NCBI GenBank assembly: GCA_005408345.1
Contig: SEMN01000571.1
Span: forward strand, 248,001 to 312,000
Reading direction: 5' to 3'
DNA: 64,000 nucleotides
From: Macquaria australasica
Taxonomy: Eukaryota; Chordata; Actinopteri; Centrarchiformes; Percichthyidae
The translations under genes and the position numbers were made by a program. Under the pieces are notes generated by a model. It saw only the letters and a list, made by a program, of their open reading frames with translations, did not search any database and had not been told where the DNA came from. This document shows positions 36,691 through 46,400 of this stretch, piece after piece (the first letter of the stretch is position 1; each line of letters opens with the position of its first letter).

Positions 36691-36708
36691 GCATTGTGGG
36701 AGTTGTAG
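36691..36708 (-). promoter_or_regulatory. ZNF143/Staf-type promoter element upstream of wdr18
   Basis: Read on the minus strand this is CTACAACTCCCACAATGC, a close match to the ZNF143 (Staf, SBS1) consensus ACTACAAnTCCCAnnATGC. It lies about 80 bp upstream of the wdr18 start codon in the same orientation, where such sites are found in housekeeping vertebrate promoters. The match is seen directly; its function is inferred. No TATA box is visible nearby. Confidence 0.6.
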
Positions 36709-36739
36709 GAGCGGGGTCACCGACAACGACTCCTTTGTT

Positions 36740-37116
36740 TGGTGAGTTTTATCTTTTCAAAACTAAATTTTGAAAAGATTTTCTTTTCAAACTTGATTCA
36801 AGTTTCATTTAAAACGAAAGTATATAGGCAGTATACAGACCCGACCAGTAAGTACAACAGACTACAATCCATGGAAATAAGAAGCAAGTGTAAATGTTCT
36901 TTAAGTGCGTTGATGTGTTTTATGTGAAAAAATATAATCATATATATTTATTTGACTTTGTCACTTTGCACAGTCTGGTATTCTACTTTACTTTATGGTA
37001 GAATAATGTTGTACACAATACTAATAATGGGGTATAAGATATTAGAATAGTACACAGTCATATAAGAGTTATATGATATATAGAATGACATAATAACAGA
37101 TGTGTAGTAATAAGAT
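36740..37116. other. Intergenic spacer upstream of wdr18
   Basis: AT-rich; no exon, promoter element or repeat recognised. Confidence 0.4.
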
Positions 37117-37370
37117 TCAATTCAATTCAGTTCAGTTTTATTTATATAGCGCCATATCATAACAAAGTTATCTCAGGGCACTTTTTCATATAGAGCAGGT
37201 CCAGACCGACTCTTTATATTTACAGAGACCCAACAATTCCCACCATGAGCAGCACCAGGAGACAGTGGCAAGGAAAAACTCCCTTTAACAGGCAGAAACC
37301 TCGAGCAGAACCAGAACCAGAACCAGGCTCTGGCTGGGCGCTCATCTGTCTCAACCATTTGGGTTGGGTT
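37117..37370 (-). mobile_element. L2-type LINE 3' tail, reverse orientation
   Basis: It opens with ATTCAATTCAATTCAGTTCA (reverse of the 3' microsatellite), then TATATAGCGCCATATCATAA through to the CCACCATGAGCAGC block. It is the same tail as at 1294-1521, reversed. Confidence 0.8.
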
Positions 37371-37448
37371 CCACATAGAGATGTAAAGTAATAGTTGTGG
37401 TAATGGTATTAATGTTAATATTAATAATAAATATAGGAGCCATGTATG

Positions 37449-39570
37449 CTGACGTGCTCAGGTGAACGTATTGTCTCATTTCCGGTTACAGGTGTTTCTG
37501 TGTTACTGGTTGCAAAGTTCGCTGCATTTTTGCTAATTTTGATATTTTCTTTACTATAGCGGTTAATTACCCGCTATACATTTAAGGATACACTAGCTCT
37601 GTTTAAGCACTCATATCTGTCTCCTGTTAGCGACTTTCCGCTAATCCCACAGTTGTTTACACGCTAGTTAGTTGCTACTTTAACTCAGTTAGCGATGGCG
37701 TCTCTCTCTCCTCCTCCCTCTCCTGCTCTCTCTCCCTCTCTCTCTCCTTCTCTCTCTCCTTCTCCCTCTCCTCCTCTCTCCTGCTCCCTCTCCCTCTCCC
37801 TCTCCTTCTCCCTCTCCTTCTCCCTCTCCTGCTCTCTCTTGCTCGGTGTGTCAGATGTTTAGTTTCTCCTCTGCCTCCTTTAGCGATAATGGTACGTGTA
37901 ACAAATGTAGTTTATTCACCGCCTTGGAGGCTCAGTGAGTTAGAGTCGCGGCTCCGCACCGCGGAGAGTCAGTCAGCCGGTGCGAGCCGACCAGAGGCAG
38001 CTTCTCCCGGCAACTCCCGAGCAGCCGGGAGGCCGGGTGACTGTCCGAAAGAAGCAGAGCCCTGAACCAAAGCCCACGGTTCACCACCGACCCGTTCACG
38101 TTTCTAACAGGTTCTCTCCACTCAGCGACACACCCGCTGAGAAACCAGCTCTGATTATTGGCAGCTCCATTTTGAGAAACGTGAAATTAGCGACACCAGC
38201 GGCCACAGTCAGATCATCCCAGGGGCCAGAGCGGGCGACGTTCAGTCCTATTTAAAACTGCTGGCTGAGGATAAACGTAAATATGCTGAGATTGTTATTC
38301 ACGTCGGCGGTAATGACAGCCGATTGCGCCAATCGGAGGTCACGAAAATTAATGTGGAGTCGGTGTGTACATATGCAAAGACAATGTCGGACTCCGTAGT
38401 TTTCTCTGGGCCCCTACCTGGTCTTACTAGCGATGACATGTATAGCCGCGTATCTCATTCAACCGCTGGTTAATGAGGTGAAATTATTCCAGGTATTGAT
38501 GTGGGCTTTGTAGATAATTGTGGCGGACTTTCTGGAAGACCTGGTCTGATTAGGAGAGATGGCATTCATCCCACTTTGGATGGAGCCGCTTCTCATATCT
38601 AGATATCTGGCTGAATTTATTAGTGGCCCAAAGCCATGACAGCTCAAAGTTCAGACCATAGACTTAATACAGTCTGTGGTCCAGACCAGGAGGCAGCGTT
38701 GCAGTCCTACACGCTTCTCTGCGCTTCCATTAGAGCAGTTACCCACCCTAAACTCCACAGAGAGGTTGCCTGCCCCCCGACCATTTAAATTATTTAAATC
38801 CAAAGTAAACAGAAGAGGAGTTACACATAAAAACCTAATAAAAAGTAAAACCACCACTGCAACAGTACAACAAAATAGGAGAATTAAATGTGGACTCTTA
38901 AACATCAGATCTCTCTCATCTAAAGCTGTTCTAGTAAGCGATCTAATATCAGATCATAATATTGATTTATTTTGTCTTACTGAAACCTGGCTGTGTCACG
39001 ATGAATATGTTAGCCTAAATGAATCCACTCCCCCCAGTCACATTAATACTCACATTCCTCGAGGCACAGGCCGAGGAGGTGGAGTTGCAGCCATCTTCGA
39101 CTCAAGCCTATTAATCAAACCTAAACCTAAGCTAAATTATAACTCGTTCGAAAGCCTTGTTCTTAGCCTTTCACACCCAACCTGGAAAACACTACAGCCA
39201 ATTCTATTTGTTATAGTGTACCGAGCTCCTGGACTGTACTCTGAATTGTACTCTGAATTCTCAGAGTTCTTATCAGGTTTAGTCCTTAAAACAGATAAAA
39301 TAATTATTGTAGGTGATTTTAATATTCATGTGGATGTAGAAAATGATAGCCTTAGTGCTGCGTTTATCTCATTATTAGATTCGATTGGCTTCTGTCAGAG
39401 TGTACATGAACCCACTCACTGTTTTGACCACACCCTCGACCTTGTTCTTGTTTATGGCATTGAAATTGAACATCTAATAGTCTTTCCACAGAATTCTTTT
39501 TTATCAGACCATTTGTTATTAATTTTTGAATTCCTATTACTGGACTACACGCCATTAGGCAAACATTCCT
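37449..39570 (+). mobile_element. L2-clade LINE copy B, 5' half
   Basis: It matches copy A from the 5' end (TGACGTGCTCAGGTGAACGT) to ATTCCTAC in ORF2, then stops abruptly. It has a much longer CTCTCC-rich tract (37699-37830) after the ORF1 start than copy A. At 39241-39252 a 12-bp unit (TGTACTCTGAAT) is doubled relative to copy A. The sequence to the right is an inverted piece of the same family. Confidence 0.87.
37695..38640 (+). pseudogene. LINE copy B ORF1 (esterase), frameshifted
   Basis: ATG at 37695, then a CTCTCC expansion that puts the frame out. The esterase motifs survive in pieces: [30 protein letters not shown] and [10 protein letters not shown]. Small indels near 38450-38475 and 38585 break the frame again. 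Confidence 0.75.
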
Positions 39571-39605
39571 ACTACTTTAAAGGACTGTGGCACATAGCCT
39601 TTTAA
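38676..39605 (+). pseudogene. LINE copy B ORF2, endonuclease domain open, no reverse transcriptase
   Basis: About 300 codons are open with the full APE endonuclease motif set: [55 protein letters not shown] and FLSDHLL. The last dozen codons (from 39571) come from the inverted neighbour. Without a reverse transcriptase it cannot be mobile by itself. Confidence 0.85.
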
Positions 39606-40281
39606 TAAGGACAGATTGATCATATCTAGTAAAGAAGTGCTAACTAAGGGTAAAACGTCTTTGCAGCCTAGTTGGAACGGGGTCTAAGAGACACATTGAT
39701 GGCTTAGATGAGGAAATCATGGAAGTTAGTTGATTAAGGTTGATGGGAGAAAAGCAGTCTAAATGTACAGGTTTTACAGTTGTTTCTAAGGTTCCTGTGT
39801 TTGAAGATAAGTCAGTACCAACTGAGGGCAGGAGGTGCTGAATTGTGTCTCTAATAGTTAGAATTTTATCATTAAAGAAGCTCATAAAGTCATTACTACT
39901 GAGGTCTATAGGAATACATGGCTCAACAGAGCTGTGACTCTCTGTCAGCCTGGCTAAAGTGCTGAACAGAAACCTGGGGTTGTTCTTATTTTCCTCTATC
40001 AATGATGAGTAGTAGGCTGCTCTAACATTACGGAGGGCCTTCCTATAGATTTTAAGACTATCTTGCCAGGCTAAACGTGATTCTTCCAGATTGGTGGAAC
40101 GCCAATTCCTTTCAAGTTTTCGTGATGTTTGCTTTAATTTGTGGGTTTGTGGGTTATACCATGGAGCTAACCTCCTCTGTTTTATTACCTTCTTTTGTAT
40201 AGGGGCAACGGAGTCGAGTGTCATTTGCAGTGATCCTGCAGCACTATCAACAAGATGATCAATTTGGCAGGGACTAAAGTT
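39571..40281 (-). pseudogene. Inverted L2 ORF2 segment: linker and start of reverse transcriptase
   Basis: On the minus strand, open from 40224 to 39640: [40 protein letters not shown] and SMCLLDPVPT, followed in another frame by LVSTSLLDMINLSL (start of the reverse transcriptase). Its upstream end corresponds to copy A position about 8564, so only about 100 bp of element sequence is missing between this piece and copy B. Confidence 0.8.
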
Positions 40282-41535
40282 AGCATAGGAAGATGTGTAT
40301 TGTCACAGTAAAACAAACGTAGAATACAAATAACTTAAATATAGTAGGCTACATAAAATGAGATAAAGCATAATATCAACCTGATTACAATTACAAGAGT
40401 TTACAGTTTTCATTAGTTTCAGGAATTTTATATAGCTTTAAACAATTGTAGAAATGCTGTGAAATTTTCAGGACTTCATGTTATACAGTTTAGATCAAAT
40501 GAGGCTGCAGGAGGAATTACACCAAATGTGATATCATTTCTCAGATTTCATAAACTTTTTAGACAAAAAGAACACCCCAGAATAAACCAAACTGACTGAA
40601 TAAAATGAATTAATGAGATTAATATGGTCCCATGGTGAGAATTAAGGATTAAATCAGTTCAGTTTATGATTACAGCAGAAGTCTTTTCATAGAAAAGTGA
40701 CTGTTAAATCATCACAGTTTGGATCATCACACTGTTTATCTCCTGCAGACGTTTAACTAACTAACTATTAAACAGTCAGCTAACAGAAAGAAACACGTGT
40801 CTGATTTAAAACTCTGACTGAACTGAATGTGTGGGATCTGAAACATGACGCAGCATTAATAACAACATCTACAGGACCTGAAACATGAAACATTATGCGG
40901 CGTTAATAACAACATCTACAGGACCTGAAACATGCTCTGAAACATGACGTGGCATTAATAACATGTTGAATGAAACACCACACAGGAAGTGGTCATCAGA
41001 TATGTGTTGATCTCTGTGTTTCAGGTTTGTAGTTTTTGTGAGTCAGCAGCAGCTGAGCTTGTTGCAGGATAAATCCATCAAACTGTTAATCCTGCTGTCA
41101 TTATTTTTTATTATCATATTATTTAACTACAGAAAATCAATATTCATTGAGATGTGCATGCACGTTAGCTATGCACGTGTCCAGGGCTGATACTGAAAAT
41201 ATGCACGTTTAACTCAACATGTCAGTCTGAGTTCAGCATGATGCCTGTTTCCTAGTCAGTTGTCTGTCTGTGGGTCAGTTGTCTTGTGTGTGTCTGTATT
41301 TTCTGGGTCAGTGTGTGAGGGGAAGTGAGCAGCAGCTGCAGTATTGAAGCTCGGCCACTCTCAGCTCAACACAGGAAATACCAGAAGAAGAAACACAAAC
41401 ACTTCCTCTGCTCTCCTGGAGGCTTTGCCCACAGGAGGCGGGGTATGTTGAGCTCCACCAATCAGTTTCTCTGACATTCACCGGAAGCATCTGAGAGCAG
41501 CCAATCAAACGCTGGTCTGAGCGTCTCCCAGGGCA
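40282..41535. other. Intergenic region with a 54-bp repeat
   Basis: 40839-40975 holds about three units around GCATTAATAACAACATCTAC and AGGACCTGAAACATG. The rest is AT-rich without genes. Confidence 0.55.
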
Positions 41536-41539
41536 ATGG

Positions 41540-41555
41540 TTAGACCCAAAACTTG

Positions 41556-41586
<31 letters not shown>

Positions 41587-41642
41587 TGAGAGAGAGAGAG
41601 GCTGCAGACAGACAGACAGACAGACAGAGGGAAGCTCTGCAG
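41540..41642 (+). other. Candidate 5' untranslated exon of the PDZ gene
   Basis: Non-coding, GA- and GACA-repeat-rich stretch ending in a strong donor (CTGCAG followed by GTAAGAAC at 41643). The next strong acceptor is the polypyrimidine tract and CAG ending at 43361, which opens the exon holding the start codon at 43438. The joining is inferred; the 5' limit is arbitrary. Confidence 0.4.
41558..41630 (+). repeat. GA and GACA microsatellites
   Basis: (GA) run then (GACA)6 just before the candidate non-coding first exon donor. Confidence 0.85.
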
Positions 41643-41705
41643 GTAAGAACTGATTTACAGGTTAGACTAATGAAGACAGACAGACAGGGGAACCCTTGAG
41701 ATGTA

Positions 41706-41758
41706 TTATCGTGTATTATTGTGTATTATTGTGTACTATTGTGTACTATTGTGTAGGG
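41706..41758 (+). repeat. GTGTATTATT 10-bp tandem repeat
   Basis: Five units of GTGTA(T/C)TATT just downstream of the candidate donor at 41643. Confidence 0.85.
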
Positions 41759-41759
41759 T

Positions 41760-43361
41760 GTCATTGTGTGTTTGTTATAACGTTACAGTTTCATCTGCCC
41801 AATAGGGCCCCATTATATCACACTGCATTGTAGTTCACAGTTTCACCACTCGGTGTCACTGTTGTTATTCAGCTCCAGCTGTAGATTAAGGTTGTATTCA
41901 TCACCTGCTCATGATGCTTTGTCCTAGTTTACGTACCTTTTAGTTGTAGTCTGGTGATTAACATTAGCTATTTTTAGCCATTAGCCTCTTTGCTATTGCA
42001 TAGCAAAGTGTTCAAAGACAAATGGGCATGAGAGACAACACTGTAATGTTATTGACCACAGGATCTGAAAACAGTATTTTGGTTAGTGTGGACTTTACAC
42101 CAGAGAAGCTAAGATTAACCTTACGTCTCTGCAGTGCAACCAAACATCTGCTTTAGGATCAAACTAACTAGTTTCAGCGTATTGTTTAGTGCGGACTTTG
42201 CACCCTAACTTAAGAGAGAACTTACGTATAGCTGGTGCAACAGGCTGCTGGTGTCTATGAGAGGACTGCAGAGACCAGATCCAGGTTTCTATCAGACTAC
42301 AGAGAGCAGGTCCAGGTTTCTGAGATCTGGATCTGATGTTTCTGTAACTCTGAGCATTTACTGTAAACAATTAAGTTACTGCAGCTACTTTCAGGTCATG
42401 AAGTAAAAACAGTTTCTACAGAGTCACTCGGTCCACTTTAATGAACACTTTGACTGTAGGAAAACAGAACTCTGACAACCAGCGTGACACATCACTTCAC
42501 TGCATATCACTCTGCCAATATGAACAATGACTAAGACTACAGTAACGTGCATAGTGTATGTAGTTCTCAAGATACACAAATTAATGACGTTTCAAATATA
42601 TTTAATTACCATTAATTAAATTATCTCAATAAACATGAAATAAATCTCATCTTAAATTCACATGAACAAACACTGAACCAGGATCCTCCAAAAACTGAGT
42701 CACAGTACGATGTTGGAGAGTAAATGTCGAACTGTGAATTCACATCAGACATCAGCAGTTTGTTCACTCAGCTGAAGCATCTATCTGTAGTAGTTGTAGT
42801 AGAAGTATCTAGAAGTGCTGAGTCAGCTGGACTTCAGTGGGGGATAACAACACATATGGTTTAAATATGGAGATAACATGTCACATGACCACAGTCTCAC
42901 CTGTCAACCTCAGCTGGTCACATGAAACGGGACACAAACAGATGTGTCACACCTCCACACAGCTGACCAATCACTGAGGGAGGTGAGTGTGATGTCAGAG
43001 AGTCTGTTGGCCTTCTGATCAACACTTTATATTATAGCACAGTCTGCTGACTGATGTTTGTCCTCCTTCAGTCCTTTTCCAAATATCTGTCTTGTCTGTC
43101 CAACATGTGGACACAGCTGTCCTTCACATGGAGTTGACCCTCCTGTGTTGGACCTGTGTGTCTTCACAGTGGACCAGCTTCTGTCTTAAAGATGGACAAA
43201 CTCATTTGTTGGATTGAAACTTACTCGAATGTTAATAGATTGAAAGAAACATTTTAAATTCAACACATTATTTGTACTTCACGTCAATAATGTCAGAAAA
43301 ATCCATTTGTTTTCCATCTTCCAACCTCTCCTCCTCCTCCTCCTCTCCTCTCCTCCTGCAG
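41760..43361. other. Putative intron of the PDZ gene, nothing recognised
   Basis: Non-coding; no repeats of note and no exon with both a frame and splice sites. Confidence 0.4.
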
Positions 43362-43437
43362 GTGTGATGATCCTCACCTGCTCAAACAACTCACTCTGAC
43401 CTACTTCCTGTCACCTGACGCCACTCTTCACCTGGTG
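43362..43437 (+). promoter_or_regulatory. 5' UTR part of first coding exon, with a short uORF
   Basis: It follows the acceptor ending at 43361. An upstream ATG at 43367 opens a ten-codon reading frame that ends at TGA (43397-43399), out of frame with the main ATG at 43438. This is a possible translational brake; its effect is inferred. Confidence 0.4.
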
Positions 43438-46400
43438 ATGCGGTCCAGAAGCTCTGGGACACAGGTGTTGGACCTGGTCCCGCCACCTGCTGGCTCTGCC
43501 TCCTGCAGCAGTGATGAGGAGTCACCTGTGTCCCGCTGTGTCTCAGCAGGTGAGGTCTGCTCACAGACCAACCTGAACAGTCTGATGAGCTTCGACCTCA
43601 ACTCGTCCTACACGTGCTCCGCCCCCAAACACCTGGTGAACACTTTGATCGGCATCACACCTGGTGGAGATGAGGTGAGCCTGGAGGAGGAGCTGAGGAG
43701 GAGCAGCATCCTGTCTCTGAGTCAGAGGGTCCAGGTGAATCGCAGAATCCTCCAACACCTGCTGACCAACCAGAGGAAACACTTGGATGACAGCCAATCA
43801 GAGAGCAGAGAGCACAATGGCACAGGTAGACCACAGGTGTTCAGGACAGGGGGCGGGGTTTGACTAATATTATTTAGTATTATTTATATTTATCCTGATA
43901 GCACATTAGTTACCTTCTGTACAGTTAGTTTGGGTTAGTTTGTTTTTAGTTAGGATAGTTTGGGTTGCTGGAGGGACGTCTCTGTTTGGGGTGATTTTGA
44001 GTTTTGTTGGTACTTTTGTGTTGTTGTAACTGCTAAATAAATAGTTCTGTGTTGTTTTGTAGTTTAGTTGCTAGTCAAGTCAACTTTATTTATACAGCCC
44101 AATATCACAAATCATTTTAGCTCAAGGGGCTTTCGAATCTGTACAGCAGATGATCCGTCTGTCCTTAGACCCTGGATTCAGATAAAAACAAACAAACAAA
44201 AAAAACCAAACATATATGAAGCACATGATCCAGGTGTCACACGACCCACCACAACACTGATCAGCAGGTAAATCCGCTTGGTTCCTGTTCAAGTTCAGTC
44301 TGTTTGGTTCTCCTCTTTTATAGATCCTTTTTTTCCTGTTTGGGTAAATAAAACACCTGTGACTCCTCTACCTGCCAGGTCACCTTCACATATTTAATCA
44401 TCTCACGTGATTGGAAGAGAATTCATTTCACCCAATGAAAAACCAGACTGTGATGAACTGTCAGCCATCTTTGTTTTTCTTTCTTCAGGTTTTGTTCTGA
44501 ATGATTCTGAGATTCTTCTGAGAGACAAAAACAGCCACAGGTATACACACACACACACAGTGAGTGCTGATGTAAACAGTCTGTGGCCTCGTCAGGTTAA
44601 TTAGTCCTGACGAGTTACTCAGTTTAATCCTCCTTCCTCTGTCACACCGACCAATCAGAGCTGCTGATGTCACCTCTCCCCTCCCCCACCCTGTGTGAGT
44701 GTCTGTGGGTGTGTTCAGTCTCTTTGTGTCAGCTCAGTTGCCGCGGCAGCAGCAGTTTGAGGACAGAGGTCGTATGAAGCGTCGCTGCGTTCCTCTGAGA
44801 GCCGACCACAACCTGCTGATCCCCGACACACACACACTGTGAGTAACACACACATACACACATATGCACACACACACACAGTGAGTAACACACACAGAAC
44901 AAACTATATGTGTGTGTGTGTGTTTGTGTTTCTCTTCTTGTTTCTCTAATTTAGAATTTCACAATAGTTTTTAAAGAAACATACATCTTCCTGAATGATG
45001 TTTGATATTTTAACATAGTGGGGAAATGTTTTAAATGAACATATCAGTGAAACAGTTTCTCTGCTTCTGTTTAGATCCTCAGCCTCTGTGTTCAGGTTCA
45101 GGAAAGAAGGAGTTTCTTTGGTTCTTGATAATTAAATATTGACAAAGTCAACTCTGACTTGAAGCACAAAACAAGAAGTCTTGTTTTTCAATATTGAACC
45201 AAAACCACCAACTTAAGCGCTTCAGTATCCTGATTTCTCCTGTTCCTCTGTGAACGTCTGTGGTTGTTTGTTTGCTGTTCTGCAGCTCTGTGAACTCAGC
45301 TGCTCTGAGTTTGTAAATGTTTTTTGTTCTGTTTTGTGTTGTAACTTCATCAGTGATGAGACAGGCCAATCATAGACGAGCTGAAACGCTGTAATGTCAT
45401 TACAGAATAGTATAACGAACCTGTGATTTCCTCGTCACGCTGTCATGTTCCACTACACCTCCTACACTCCATCACGCTTTGTTACACTCCATCACACTTT
45501 GTTACACTCCACCACACCTGCTACACTTCGTTACGTTTTGTTACACTCTATCACACTTGGTTACACTCTGTCACGCTTTGTTACACTCCACCACACCTGC
45601 TATGCTCCATCACACTTTGTTAAACTCCACCACACCTGCTCCACTCCGTCACGCTTTGTTACACTCCATCACACTTTGTAACAGTCCACCACACCTGCTG
45701 CACTCCGTCACTCCATCACACTTTGTTACACTCCACCACACCTGCTACACTCCATCACGCTTTGTTACACTCCATCACACTTTGTAACACTCCACCACAC
45801 CTGCTACACTCCATCACTCCAACACACCTGCTACACTCCGTCACGCTTTGTTACACTCCATCACACTTTATGCTCCATCACGCTTTGTTGTGCTTTGTCA
45901 CACTTTGTTGCACTCCGTCATGTTCCACCACACCTGCTACACTCCGTCATGCTTTATGCTCCATCACGCTTTATTGCACTCCGTCACACTTTGTTACACT
46001 CCACCACACCTGCTACGCTCCATCACAGTTTGTTACACTCCGTCACGCTTTGTTACGCTCCATCACACTTTGTTGTGCTCCATCACGCTTTGTTACACTC
46101 TGTCCTGCACAGGTAGAGCCAATAATAACAACCTGTCATATCTTTACTATCTATCTATACTATCTGACATTATATCCTGCCATGATGATACTGACTGCAC
46201 ATGTTTCAGTAAATGCTTCACAGTAAACTGATCCCAGGCCTGCTGTCTGGACTCTGGTTTTTGCACAGGTCGGGGGTCAGGCTGCATCCTGTTGTCCAGG
46301 TGAGGTCGGAGGGCGTGAACTCTTTGTCAGGATACCTGAGTGACTCATCCAGCAGTGAATCAGCTGTCGGGTTGATGAGGCAACGCCCCCATGCAGCATC

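Noticed and set aside
45440..46112. CRISPR-like array of regular repeats
   Set aside because: Units are directly adjacent 20-bp variants without unique spacers, in a vertebrate intron.
45423..46231. Overlapping open frames of [19 protein letters not shown] repeats
   Set aside because: Frames are open only because the 20-bp minisatellite has no stop codons.
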